From Paraburkholderia phenoliruptrix (GTDB taxonomy: Bacteria; Pseudomonadota; Gammaproteobacteria; Burkholderiales; Burkholderiaceae), in contig NZ_CADIKB010000041.1 in assembly GCF_902859825.1 (NCBI RefSeq), positions 1 through 51,292 of the forward strand: a DNA stretch of 51,292 nucleotides, given 5' to 3'. Each line of letters starts with the position of its first letter. The stretch's first letter is position 1. Below the pieces are notes generated by a model. The model was not told where the DNA came from, made no database searches, and saw nothing but the letters and a program-made list of their open reading frames with translations. The position numbers were made by a program, and so were the translations under genes. Shown in pieces: positions 6,937 to 14,511 of the stretch.

Positions 6937-8685
6937 ATGCGTAACCTTATGCTTCTCGCCCGGATGCTTGCGAACAGGCACAACCTCGAGGTTGAGGTTA
7001 ATCCCAAGGCGGACAATGCAAGCACGACCCGGAAAAAGCTCACACTGCCCGGAATCTGGGTCGACGCGGTTTTGCCCACCGGCTATCCGCAGATTACCGA
7101 GCTGCTCGAGGGTGTCATCGATCACCTGGCTGCGGGACACGCCCGACACACGGATTTCGATGCCTACGACGCCTGTATGGCGCACGCTGGACCACTGAAA
7201 AGCTCGATCCTGGGTATTTTTGAAGACCTGCGCGTGGAGAGGCTGGCGGCGGAAGTCTACCCAGGCATCGCAAGGAATCTCGCGAGGACAGTGGAGCTGC
7301 TGGTTCCCATGGGCTTCTTCGGCCAGATCCGCGACATAGGCCATGCACGGCCTGCCCAAGGGCTTGTCGAGGCCATGCTCTGCGTGGGACGGGCGACGCT
7401 CCTGCGTGGCCAGGACGCTCCGCTGAGGGACCTGGCCCGTGCATATGAAGTGTGGATCCGGGCGCAGTGCCCCACGCTGTGGCTGCACATGATGGACATC
7501 ATTCGACGGGCGTGGAGTGCCTCGTCGACCGGCGAAGTCGTCACGCTCGTCGACGAGGCCATGCAGTTGCTCGGAGACCTCGCCACTGGCGACACCATAG
7601 CGCGCGATGCGACGCCCTCCTCTTGTCCCGACTCCTCGAGCGGCGGCGCAGACGACACGGACTGTAAACGTGACGGGCAAGGCGGCCCTGCGTCTGCGAT
7701 TCGCGGGGAAGAGGACGCCGCAGCCGCCACAGAGGCGCCCGGTGAAGCTGCCACCCAGTCGCCCAGCGATGTGGCGGTGACGACACAGGAACAGCGCTTC
7801 GCACTCTCGGTACTGGTGCAGCAAGACGTACGGCAGGCGGATATGGGCGATATGGTGGGCGAAGCCCTCGGGGGCGCCGTAAGCGCGCTGCCGGCGGACA
7901 CCCGTATGGCTACGAAGGCTGCCGGCACGCGCAAATTGCCACTGCCTCCGACCTGGATCGCCACGGCTGGCCGGATCCGGGGGCGGCTCGGGCGGGACTT
8001 CGAGGCGCTCCTCGAGTCGCGCAAGGACGCGAATCGCCATGTCGGCTTCGTTGGACGTCGTCTGCAATCGAACCGCATTCATCGCCTTGTGGTGCTAGAC
8101 GGCCGGGTATTCCGACGCCGGCGCGTCGAGGACGAAATCAATGCGTGCGTCAGTCTGCTAATCGACGTTTCGGGCAGCATGGGAGTCAAATCCCCGGCCG
8201 GTTTCGTTCCGCTCGAAGCAGCTGGCGGGACGCTCGTTGCGCTGGCCGAGTTGCTCGAACTGCACGAGATTCCCTTTGCCGCTGCTGTCTTCAACGCTCG
8301 CGTCTGTACGATCAAGCAGTTCGGCGAAAGCTGGAAACGAGTGTCCCATTGCGCGCAGTCGATCCCCGTCCTCGGCGGCACCACCGCACTCGCCCCGGCA
8401 TTACAATCGGTGCTGACGGGGATAGCCGATCGCGATGAGGCGCGACGCCTCGTCGTGGTGGTGCTGGACGGCCGGACTCCAGATATGGAGCAGGTGGCGG
8501 CCTTGTACTCCGATGCGCAAGAGATGGGTATTGAAATAGCAACCGTGCTGATCGCAAAGACTGGGGATCGCTATGTCGCGCCATATGCCGAGATGCTACG
8601 CAAGTTCGGTCGGCAGCCGTCCCTGACAGATTCGATGGATACGCTCGCGAAGACCATCATTGACGAGGTACGTTCCCTGATCTGA
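6937..8685 (+). CDS. CobT-like VWA-domain protein
   Basis: This 582-aa protein starts at ATG 6937, and earlier in-frame codons run into the upstream gene. The N-terminal 210 residues are helical and resemble the CobT N-domain. An acidic, Ser/Ala-rich low-complexity linker covers about residues 225-285. The C-terminal VWA domain has the metal-site motif LLIDVSGSMG (D410, S412, S414), GGTTALAPAL for the later Thr, and VVLDGRTPD. CobT normally works with the AAA+ ATPase CobS in cobalt insertion. Related VWA proteins on plasmids and phages pair with MoxR-type ATPases in unknown roles. No ATPase partner or cobalamin gene is present here, so its function is open. Confidence 0.75.
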   Translation: MRNLMLLARMLANRHNLEVEVNPKADNASTTRKKLTLPGIWVDAVLPTGYPQITELLEGVIDHLAAGHARHTDFDAYDACMAHAGPLKSSILGIFEDLRVERLAAEVYPGIARNLARTVELLVPMGFFGQIRDIGHARPAQGLVEAMLCVGRATLLRGQDAPLRDLARAYEVWIRAQCPTLWLHMMDIIRRAWSASSTGEVVTLVDEAMQLLGDLATGDTIARDATPSSCPDSSSGGADDTDCKRDGQGGPASAIRGEEDAAAATEAPGEAATQSPSDVAVTTQEQRFALSVLVQQDVRQADMGDMVGEALGGAVSALPADTRMATKAAGTRKLPLPPTWIATAGRIRGRLGRDFEALLESRKDANRHVGFVGRRLQSNRIHRLVVLDGRVFRRRRVEDEINACVSLLIDVSGSMGVKSPAGFVPLEAAGGTLVALAELLELHEIPFAAAVFNARVCTIKQFGESWKRVSHCAQSIPVLGGTTALAPALQSVLTGIADRDEARRLVVVVLDGRTPDMEQVAALYSDAQEMGIEIATVLIAKTGDRYVAPYAEMLRKFGRQPSLTDSMDTLAKTIIDEVRSLI

Positions 8686-9083
8686 GTCGTGCGTGGAATC
8701 TCACGGCCCAATCAGTTCTTTCCCCCTTACCTATACCGTGCATCAAGGCGCCGCTTCCCTCCTGCCTCGCAGCGGACAGGACTCCGTAATTTTCCTCACA
8801 GAGCCAAACGGGAACCGCAGGAACCAGCTTTGGGAGCGCTGGCGCTTTGACGATGCTCGCGGTTTATGCATAGAACGTCTCACTTCCTCTATTGGCTAGC
8901 AGAGGGACCTCTCCATCAACATGGCAGGGGTAATAGCTGGTACGACCGCGCTCGATTCGTTCCTCCGAAGCGCCTTCGGTCTTCGCCGCCCTTATATATT
9001 CCGCAAGCCGCGCAGGCTCTTTTTCGAACGTGGCACAAGGTCAAACACTGATTTGCTTGAAGAGTCGCGAGAACGTACAGGCG
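8686..9083. other. Intergenic region without a convincing gene
   Basis: Only short open frames occur here. One is a GTG-started 68-codon frame at 8693-8899 with no Shine-Dalgarno sequence and no recognisable domain. The region lies between the rightward CobT-like gene and the leftward array, so transcription converges here. I see no clear terminator for the CobT-like gene. Confidence 0.4.
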
Positions 9084-9118
9084 AAAAAACGGCCCGCCAT
9101 CCGAAAGGAATGGCGGGC
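9084..9118 (-). terminator. Terminator of the last array gene
   Basis: On the minus strand the stem GCCCGCCATTCC/GGATGGCGGGC (9092-9118) with a TTTC loop is followed by a T run (complement of the A run near 9084-9089). It is nearly the same as the terminators at 10.1, 10.9, 11.9, 13.0 and 13.6 kb. Confidence 0.85.
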
Positions 9119-9143
9119 TGTGGGTTACGCGTTCAAAAACGAG

Positions 9144-9917
9144 TTACGTGCACGAGCAAGGGCGCGCGACTTCAGACTCCGCTCGTGCTTCGGAAGACCG
9201 GTCATCGTCAGCCTGCAGGTACTCCTGCTGTACTCGATCGCGCGTCTCATTCGAGGCATGCTGAGTTGCGGTTTCGGCGTCCGTCAGGCCTTCAGGCATC
9301 GAGGCTACCACCTGATCCAGCAGTTCGTCGACTTCGGCATACGCGGAAAGGAGTTGTCCCACGTTGCCCAAGAGTCGGCGGTTTGCGTGGCGCGCCTCGC
9401 CTAGCTGCCTCAAAAGGTCCATTTCGACCGGACTCCCCTTCAAGACCTTCTGCGCACGCTCCAGCCAGCCGCCCGGACGGCTGAATTCATGCTCACCGAT
9501 GCCGCCCGGCACGGCAACTTCGGCCAGCATGGCGACCAGTGCCTGCTGTCGACCACTCCTTGACAGGGTGGCGGCCGGCAAGTCGTTCTGCCGCGGTTTC
9601 CGTGGAGTATCAGGCGCCCAACCCGACTCCACGTCCTGGCTCGGGAGATAGGTGGTCGATTTACGGTATTCATCGTCACCGTTTTCGTCCACCAGAATAC
9701 CGACGACTTCTTCGGCATACTCACCACCCCGGATGGCATCATGCAGATCAGTCGAGGATTCTGCCTTTGCAATCGCGTCAAGCTGCGACGACGCCGAAGC
9801 GACGTCGACCGTGACTCGAACAACAGCATACAAAGTGACGCGGTATCCCGCTTCTTTCGCTGCAGCAATATCAACTTCCGACGTAACCCTTGCAGCTACC
9901 GGCCTTTTCCCTTCCAT
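9144..9917 (-). CDS. Hypothetical protein of the leader array, 257 aa
   Basis: The ATG at 9917 follows the array-type Shine-Dalgarno sequence (GGAG) in a conserved leader. The protein has no signal peptide. Its N-terminal part is a strand-helix mix containing YRVTLYAVVRVTVDV (about 26-40). The middle has an acidic segment with LVDENGDDEYRKSTTYLP. The C-terminal half is helical and acidic (LLRQLGEARHANRRLL and later). Similar N-terminal features (an extended strand, then a (D/N)E(N/D)G-type acidic segment) occur in the neighbouring 13074-13535 gene, hinting at distant kinship. No known family is recognised. Confidence 0.65.
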   Translation of the reverse strand: MEGKRPVAARVTSEVDIAAAKEAGYRVTLYAVVRVTVDVASASSQLDAIAKAESSTDLHDAIRGGEYAEEVVGILVDENGDDEYRKSTTYLPSQDVESGWAPDTPRKPRQNDLPAATLSRSGRQQALVAMLAEVAVPGGIGEHEFSRPGGWLERAQKVLKGSPVEMDLLRQLGEARHANRRLLGNVGQLLSAYAEVDELLDQVVASMPEGLTDAETATQHASNETRDRVQQEYLQADDDRSSEARAESEVARPCSCT

Positions 9918-9990
9918 AACGAGATCTCCTGTGTAAGTAAGCCCGCAGCTGACGCGGGCGATGAACTGAGCACTGGGAATGTCCCGGCGG
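9918..9990 (-). promoter_or_regulatory. Array leader, copy 6
   Basis: On the minus strand this reads a T/A-rich block, then GACATTCCCAGTGCTCAGTT, then ATCGCCCGC, a loop and GCGGGC (stem 9941-9946 with 9954-9959), then TTACTTACACAGGAG before the start codon. The same order of elements precedes five other genes. The block around GTGCTCAGTT may hold the promoter -10 region and the hairpin may lie in the 5' untranslated RNA. Confidence 0.6.
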
Positions 9991-10101
9991 AAAATATCCC
10001 GTCGTGCGAAACGCAGGCGTGAGCTCACATCGTCGCGACGGCACCGGCCGCTGCACGTCAACCATCAAACCTCGGAGAAACGGGAAGAGTGGCAGCAAAG
10101 G

Positions 10102-10130
10102 AAAAGCCCGCGTCTCGAAAGAGCGCGGGC
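10102..10130 (-). terminator. Array terminator
   Basis: The stem GCCCGCGCTC/GAGACGCGGGC (10106-10130) with a TTTC loop is followed on the minus strand by four T residues. It ends the transcript of the 10397-10747 unit. Confidence 0.8.
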
Positions 10131-10152
10131 TTGTGGGTTTCAGAATGTTCGG

Positions 10153-10356
10153 TCAGGAACACGTCATCGGATGCGAAACGGGGAAAACCAGGATCCGACC
10201 GTCCCCGCAAAGAACGAAATCGCCCCGTTCGCCTGGCGGTTCTTTAACAACTATCTTCGGCCGAAAGTCCGGACTGCGCGCTTGCGAGGATGCGGAACAT
10301 GCGCACAAAGAGGAGCCGGCTAGCGCGACAATTAGTATCACGAGAATGTTGGGCAT
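10153..10356 (-). CDS. Small exported or membrane protein, 67 aa
   Basis: From ATG 10356 the protein begins MPNILVILIVALAGSSLCAC, a short hydrophobic segment followed by cysteines that resembles a signal peptide with a weak lipobox. A polar tail of about 45 residues follows. It lies between the 116-aa gene and the array terminator, so it shares that transcript. An in-frame TTG at 10416 overlaps the end of the upstream gene and could be a coupled start. No Shine-Dalgarno sequence is seen at the ATG. It is the only array unit with a second gene. Confidence 0.45.
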   Translation of the reverse strand: MPNILVILIVALAGSSLCACSASSQARSPDFRPKIVVKEPPGERGDFVLCGDGRILVFPVSHPMTCS

Positions 10357-10396
10357 ATAAAGAAGGAAGTTGTCGAACGTTACTATGCGGTAGCGC

Positions 10397-10747
10397 TCAT
10401 GTAGCCATCTTTCCAATCACCGGGCCACGAGAATCTTCCAACCACGCCTGGGCCTCTGGGGACGGCGTCATGTCCGGCTCTCCGCCCAGAAAGCGGATCA
10501 AGGCGTCCGGGTCCACCCCATTCGCAGGTGCAACCTTCCGGAACTCCGCTAGCGTCGCGCGCGCACTCTCAATCTCCCGGCGGCGATTGAGAAATGCGTC
10601 CGCCTGATAGCGCCCCGCCTGCCCGACACGCCTCTCGAGGTCCGCAGCTCTGTTTATGCCCTCTCGTATCTCCGCCAGGCGGTTCAACGCGAACGAGACG
10701 GCACTGCGCACATTCTCCGGCACCTTTTCATGCGTTGTTTGTTCCAT
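10397..10747 (-). CDS. Hypothetical helical protein of the leader array, 116 aa
   Basis: It starts at ATG 10747 after GGAG in a conserved array leader. The protein is predominantly helical (VRSAVSFALNRLAEIREG, then an Arg/Glu-rich helix RRREIESARATLAEF) with a short Pro-containing C-terminal part. No signal peptide is present. No family is recognised. The coiled-coil-like middle suggests oligomerisation. Its unit has its own leader and ends at the terminator 10102-10130. Confidence 0.6.
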   Translation of the reverse strand: MEQTTHEKVPENVRSAVSFALNRLAEIREGINRAADLERRVGQAGRYQADAFLNRRREIESARATLAEFRKVAPANGVDPDALIRFLGGEPDMTPSPEAQAWLEDSRGPVIGKMAT

Positions 10748-10850
10748 CTTCAAAGCTCCTGTGTGAGTATGTCCGCCATGGGCGGGTAGTGAACTAAGCA
10801 CAGGGAATGGCGCGGCAAAAAAAACCGTATCTTCGAGGAGATTGCGGGCG
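10748..10850 (-). promoter_or_regulatory. Array leader, copy 5
   Basis: On the minus strand a run of T, then GCCATTCCCTGTGCTTAGTT, then CACTACCCGCC, ATG, GGCGG (weaker hairpin, 10773-10786), then ACTCACACAGGAGC before the start codon. It matches the other five leaders in order and spacing. Confidence 0.6.
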
Positions 10851-10899
10851 ACGGATTTTCGGGTTCGCGCCGAGAGGTCAAGAACATGTGAAGCACACG

Positions 10900-10933
10900 A
10901 AAAAAAGCCCGTCATCCGTGAGGAGTGGCGGGC
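10900..10933 (-). terminator. Array terminator
   Basis: The stem GCCCGCCACTCC/GGATGACGGGC (10907-10933) is followed on the minus strand by seven T residues. It closes the 10948-11754 gene. Confidence 0.85.
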
Positions 10934-10947
10934 TGTGGGTTGCAGGT

Positions 10948-11754
10948 TTAGTTACATTCCTGGGGCGGGCTCGGACGCCGCAAGTCATCCGGCGCGACGT
11001 TCACAAATGCCAGCCAGCGATCGCTGGACGGCAGTGCCTTCACAAGATCCACGACAGCCGACTCATCTGGATAGTGGTCGATGAAGGTCTCGTTCATGAT
11101 GGCGTTCTGCAGGTACATCAAGTCAGCCAACGTGCGTGCACCATGTGTCTCCACGATATCCGACAGCGCTTCGACCGCGTCCAGCAACTCCTGCATAAAC
11201 TCCACAGCAGGTTCGGTACCGACGCGTTTCGGGTCGTCAAGTTTGAACTCCTCGACGAGGTGCAAACGACCTGCGCCAGTATATTCACCGATCAACGTCG
11301 TCGACACCACAAAACAGTCGCTATCATGCCGGGCAATTAGTGCCGCCCGCCGATCCGGAGCAAGGTCCGCCGTCACGCATTCGCGAAAGCTCGCAACGGC
11401 CTCCTCGAGATTCCCCGCAGCGATCAGCTCCACCAAATCATCATCGTCACCCGGCACTCGCCCAGACACTACGTACAAGTGGTCAATCTGCGACCTATCC
11501 AGGCTATCAGGCGGACCCTCCTTCCCTTTCGCTTGTTCAGCGTCGGCAAGGTCAGCCGCATACTGTGTGTCGATACGTGCGATCGCGAAGCGATGGTCAC
11601 GCAGCGCGGCGTCCGATGCTCCGATTGAGGTCGAACCCTGGAGACGTCGCGCCAGCCTGTCCTGCGCATCGCGCGTTCGCTGAGTGTAAATTTCCACCAG
11701 CGTCAAGACCGTCTCCTGCTCTTGCCGTGGTTGCTGGCTATGAAAGTTGTCCAT
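10948..11754 (-). CDS. Hypothetical protein of the leader array, 268 aa
   Basis: The ATG at 11754 follows GGAG in a conserved leader. The first 90 residues form a long helical, charged region (coiled-coil-like, with TLVEIYTQRTRDAQDRLARR). The rest is an acidic alpha/beta region with CFVVSTTLIGEYTG (about 146-159) and several short helices. There is no signal peptide or membrane segment. The function is unknown. The gene forms a monocistronic unit between leader copy 4 and the terminator at 10900-10933. Confidence 0.65.
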   Translation of the reverse strand: MDNFHSQQPRQEQETVLTLVEIYTQRTRDAQDRLARRLQGSTSIGASDAALRDHRFAIARIDTQYAADLADAEQAKGKEGPPDSLDRSQIDHLYVVSGRVPGDDDDLVELIAAGNLEEAVASFRECVTADLAPDRRAALIARHDSDCFVVSTTLIGEYTGAGRLHLVEEFKLDDPKRVGTEPAVEFMQELLDAVEALSDIVETHGARTLADLMYLQNAIMNETFIDHYPDESAVVDLVKALPSSDRWLAFVNVAPDDLRRPSPPQECN

Positions 11755-11850
11755 GTTTCAGATCTCCATCGTGTCGTATCAGCCCGTGCCACCGGGCGAT
11801 GAACTAAGCACATTGGATGTCCCGCCGAAAAATAATCGCCCTGAACGCGG
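11755..11850 (-). promoter_or_regulatory. Array leader, copy 4
   Basis: On the minus strand: TTTTTCGGCGGGACATCCAA, TGTGCTTAGTT, ATCGCCCGG, a loop, CGGGC (stem 11782-11786 with 11793-11797), then a GGAG Shine-Dalgarno sequence before the start. An extra 60-70 bases separate this leader from the upstream terminator. Confidence 0.6.
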
Positions 11851-11908
11851 ACCGCCAGTTCCCACTTTCGCGGTCGGGCCAGTGAAAATCACGCAATGAA
11901 TGGGCGAG

Positions 11909-11940
11909 AAAAAGCCCGCCATCCGTAAGGATTAGCGGGC
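11909..11940 (-). terminator. Array terminator
   Basis: The stem GCCCGCTAATCC/GGATGGCGGGC (11914-11940) is followed on the minus strand by five T residues. It ends the 11958-12908 gene. Confidence 0.85.
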
Positions 11941-11957
11941 CGTGGATTGCGAGTCGA

Positions 11958-12908
11958 TCACCTGCGGGACAAGGAACTCTCGAGTCCCGTGTCATCACCA
12001 ACGGGAACCTCGATCGGGGCGGCCAGATCGAGAAAACGATCGGGTACCCCGCCGGTCCCCTCAGGATCATCCCGGTAGTCGTCGTGATCGAAAACGATCA
12101 CGTCGGCCCCGGCGTCTGAAACATAGTCTGCAATACCTCCTGACACCGTCACGAGTACCCGCACGGGCGGCTGCCCGGAAAACTGCAGGTGCTCAATGAG
12201 TTCGTCAATCCCGCCATCATCGAGTGAAACGACATCGTCTCCGTTCGTGGCAATGTCGTGAATGGCATCGCTTCGGTTCGCGGGATTGCCCTGACCTTTC
12301 TCCTCGTAGAACCGCAAAGCGGCCAGCATGGTCGCGTGCTGCTCGCGTGACAAAGGGTAGAGCAATGTCGGTGCAATCTGCTTCTCTTCCGGCTTCAACG
12401 GCCTTTTCGTGCCGTCGCGCGCCGTCACAGCCTCATCTTCGTTTCGATAGCTATTGAGGTTCTTCCATCCGGCACCCACGTCGTCTTCGATCCAGTGGTC
12501 CAGGAACCAGTTCAGACCGGTGGAGTTTGGACAATGCTCGATACGAAAACGCGGCTCGGGCCTCATCCCATGCTTGGGTTCGAGGCAGTAACGCCTGGCG
12601 ACGTCAAATGCCGTCCTGAATGACTCGCCCGTCAACTCACCGAGTGAATACCGAGACTGGCTATCGGCGGCGTTCCGAATGTCTTTCAGCGCCATCGCAA
12701 GGATGCTCGCATCCGTTCGGGTGGGGCGGTCGCGATCGCGGTTGTCGAGGTCGTGGCGTGACATCGCGTTCAGGACGATGGGAGTCCAGGCCTCCGCCGG
12801 TTCATCCACGCTGTAGCGACCCAATCGCCGGACAGCAGTCACCACCGCGTGTAGCGCACCGGCGAGAGTTTGCTCATCGGATAACGTCGACTCGATTTTG
12901 CTTTCCAT
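11958..12908 (-). CDS. Hypothetical protein of the leader array, 316 aa
   Basis: It starts at ATG 12908 in a conserved leader, with a weaker Shine-Dalgarno sequence (AGGA). The N-terminal 130 residues are helical. A middle segment has GLNWFLDHWIEDD and later LYPLSREQHATMLAALRFYEE. The C-terminal 70 residues contain VLVTVSGGIADYVSDAGADV followed by an Asp-rich stretch DHDDYRDDPEGTG. I have a general impression that this last module (SGG-A-DYV...D-DPEGTG) recurs in proteins of large proteobacterial plasmids and integrative elements, without assigned function. It may be a fusion of two modules. No catalytic motif is evident. Confidence 0.65.
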   Translation of the reverse strand: MESKIESTLSDEQTLAGALHAVVTAVRRLGRYSVDEPAEAWTPIVLNAMSRHDLDNRDRDRPTRTDASILAMALKDIRNAADSQSRYSLGELTGESFRTAFDVARRYCLEPKHGMRPEPRFRIEHCPNSTGLNWFLDHWIEDDVGAGWKNLNSYRNEDEAVTARDGTKRPLKPEEKQIAPTLLYPLSREQHATMLAALRFYEEKGQGNPANRSDAIHDIATNGDDVVSLDDGGIDELIEHLQFSGQPPVRVLVTVSGGIADYVSDAGADVIVFDHDDYRDDPEGTGGVPDRFLDLAAPIEVPVGDDTGLESSLSRR

Positions 12909-12978
12909 AACGAAATGTCCTATGTAAGTAAGCCCGCTGCTGAGACGGACGATGACTAAGCACAAGAGATGACGCCGC
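12909..12978 (-). promoter_or_regulatory. Array leader, copy 3
   Basis: On the minus strand: GCGGCGTCATCTCTTGTGCT, TAGTCATCGTCCG, a loop, GCGGGC, TTACTTACATAGGAC before the start. One arm of the hairpin has mutated (TCCGTC), so pairing is weaker than in the other copies. It directly abuts the T run of the upstream unit's terminator. Confidence 0.55.
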
Positions 12979-13010
12979 AAAAAAAAGCCCGCATCTCGAA
13001 AGGTGCGGGC
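12979..13010 (-). terminator. Array terminator
   Basis: The stem GCCCGCACC/GGTGCGGGC-type arms (12987-13010) are followed on the minus strand by eight T residues. It ends the 13074-13535 gene and abuts the next leader. Confidence 0.85.
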
Positions 13011-13073
13011 GTGTGTTGGACGGAGCTCGCCCGCGCATCCGGATGACGGATTGCGCGGGCTGCGATCGTGGTT

Positions 13074-13535
13074 CTAGTTCTGGGGCTGGCCATCGACCTC
13101 GTAGAGGTACGGCGGAAGGTCCGGATCGAGCGAGACTTCGCTTACGATCGTCTGGCCAAGGATCTCACCCAGATTGGCGTCTGAGCACCGCAATGTCTCT
13201 CGCATGGAGCGTTCCGCGTGCGTCACGCTTTTTGCCTTGAATCGCAGCGAACACGTCAGCCTGATGTCAAATGCGTATTCATGATCTGACTCTTCATCTT
13301 CCTTATCCCGCACGTAATTGCCTTGATCGTTCGGCACAAAGGCTGCCATCGGAGGAGACACGCCATCGTTCGTGTCAAAGAGCTCGACGCGTAGAGGCGC
13401 TTCGATGTCCCCGTACAAACGCACCGTACGCGTACGACTCTGAAGTTCGGTGAAGGGTTGTAACCGCGTCTCAAACACATGATCGACATCGCCGCGGTGG
13501 TCAAATGCGGTGATCTGCGCAGTGTTCCGTTCCAT
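13074..13535 (-). CDS. Hypothetical protein of the leader array, 153 aa
   Basis: It starts at ATG 13535 after GGAG in a conserved leader. The protein is strand-rich: a first part with RTRTVRLYGDIEAPLRVELFD (about residues 34-54), a strongly acidic loop KDEEDEES-like (about 78-85), and a strand AFDIRLTCSLRFKAKS. The C-terminal part is helical and acidic. It lacks signal or membrane segments. The strand, acidic loop, strand layout faintly resembles the N-terminal part of the 9144-9917 protein. The function is unknown. Confidence 0.6.
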   Translation of the reverse strand: MERNTAQITAFDHRGDVDHVFETRLQPFTELQSRTRTVRLYGDIEAPLRVELFDTNDGVSPPMAAFVPNDQGNYVRDKEDEESDHEYAFDIRLTCSLRFKAKSVTHAERSMRETLRCSDANLGEILGQTIVSEVSLDPDLPPYLYEVDGQPQN

Positions 13536-13604
13536 GTTCAAATCTCCTGGGAAGTAAGCCCGAAGCGGGCGGGCGATGGACTGAGCACAGGGGATGTCAT
13601 GACG
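13536..13604 (-). promoter_or_regulatory. Array leader, copy 2
   Basis: On the minus strand: GACATCCCCTGTGCTCAGTC, ATCGCCCGCC, CGCTTCGGGC (compact hairpin), TTACTTCCCAGGAG before the start codon. The elements and spacing match the other leaders, and the upstream terminator T run is immediately adjacent. Confidence 0.6.
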
Positions 13605-13639
13605 AAAAAAACCCGCCATCCGTAAAGGACTGGCGGGCC
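13605..13639 (-). terminator. Array terminator
   Basis: The GC-rich stem (13611-13639, arms GGCCCGCCAGT and GGATGGCGGGT) with a CCTTTAC-type loop is followed on the minus strand by seven T residues. It ends the 13654-14346 gene. Confidence 0.85.
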
Positions 13640-13653
13640 GTGTGTTGAGAAAG

Positions 13654-14346
13654 TTACGTGCTCGTCATTGGCTCCGGACTTGCGTCATCCTGCGGGCTTC
13701 GGGTTTGCGGGTGCGCAGAGCGATACAGCTTTTCTGCTTCTTTGACGGCGGCCTGCTTGTCGGGGAGATTGCCGTTTTCGGATCGAACATACGTCCCATC
13801 CTCGAGACCGGTTTCGATATCTTCGATATGCGCATTCGCCATCTCGATTAGCACGGCCAGCACCCCCGAGGGGACCTGAACAACGTCGACTGCCACTGCC
13901 CCGGCTTTCGCTGCAGGCGGCCGCCTGAGTCCTGCTTTGTGAAGCGTGGCCGCAGCGAGGGTCTTTGCGTCCGTCGCGTTGCCCGCCGCGATCAGTTCAA
14001 GCACCTGCATGAGCGCCCGTGTGAGTCCGTCAACCCTCTGCCCTACGGCTTCGATACGGTGGACAACGCCGTTCTCATGGATCTTTCGCTGATTCGGATC
14101 GAAAACGACGACATATTTTCCAGGCAGAGCCGTGGGGCGAACCGATGCGTTGACTCCTAACCCGGCCAAAGTCTCTACCTGCGACTCAGCCTGATCGGCA
14201 ATGAAGTGCGCCACCGAATTTCCGCCTCGGTCATCGGACCGTCCAAGCGCTGTCAGACCGCCATACTCGACCGGCAGACAACCGGTGCTGGCCAGCAGGT
14301 CTTCGATTGACTTGCTGTCAGTGTTCCACGGCATTTTCCCATTCAT
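13654..14346 (-). CDS. Hypothetical protein of the leader array, 230 aa
   Basis: It starts at ATG 14346 after AGGAG. This is the first (most upstream) gene of the array. The N-terminal 100 residues are mixed, with TALGRSDDRGGNSVAHFIAD. A segment KYVVVFDPNQRKIHENGVVHRIEAVG (about 78-103, in parts) follows, and then a long helical, Ala-rich stretch. A short C-terminal module EDIETGLEDGTYVRSENGN ends in a polar tail. There is no signal peptide. No known family is recognised. Confidence 0.6.
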   Translation of the reverse strand: MNGKMPWNTDSKSIEDLLASTGCLPVEYGGLTALGRSDDRGGNSVAHFIADQAESQVETLAGLGVNASVRPTALPGKYVVVFDPNQRKIHENGVVHRIEAVGQRVDGLTRALMQVLELIAAGNATDAKTLAAATLHKAGLRRPPAAKAGAVAVDVVQVPSGVLAVLIEMANAHIEDIETGLEDGTYVRSENGNLPDKQAAVKEAEKLYRSAHPQTRSPQDDASPEPMTST

Positions 14347-14435
14347 GATGCGAATCTCCTTGTTTGCGTGTAAGCCCGCGATGTGCGGGAGAAGAGCTGA
14401 GCCAAGGAAAGGTCCCACAGAAAAATAGCTCGCTT
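14347..14435 (-). promoter_or_regulatory. Array leader, copy 1
   Basis: On the minus strand: TATTTTTCTGTGGGACCTTT, CCTTGGCTCAGCT, CTTCTCCCGC, a loop, GCGGGC (14374-14379 with 14385-14389), TTACACGC, then AAGGAG. This is the most diverged copy and lies upstream of the first gene, divergent from the 14512 operon. Confidence 0.55.
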
Positions 14436-14511
14436 GCCGTCGTCGCAGGCCATGCCTGAGCACTACCAACGTTGATAATTTGAAGCAGGCTCGAGCTGCT
14501 ATGCTGGGCCG

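Noticed and set aside
8693..8899. A 68-codon rightward gene after the CobT-like gene
   Set aside because: It begins with GTG, has no Shine-Dalgarno sequence and has no protein-like features.
9084..13639. A CRISPR array, suggested by regularly recurring GC-rich repeats
   Set aside because: The repeats are 0.4-1.2 kb apart with complete genes between them and act as terminators. There are no short, uniform spacers or cas genes.
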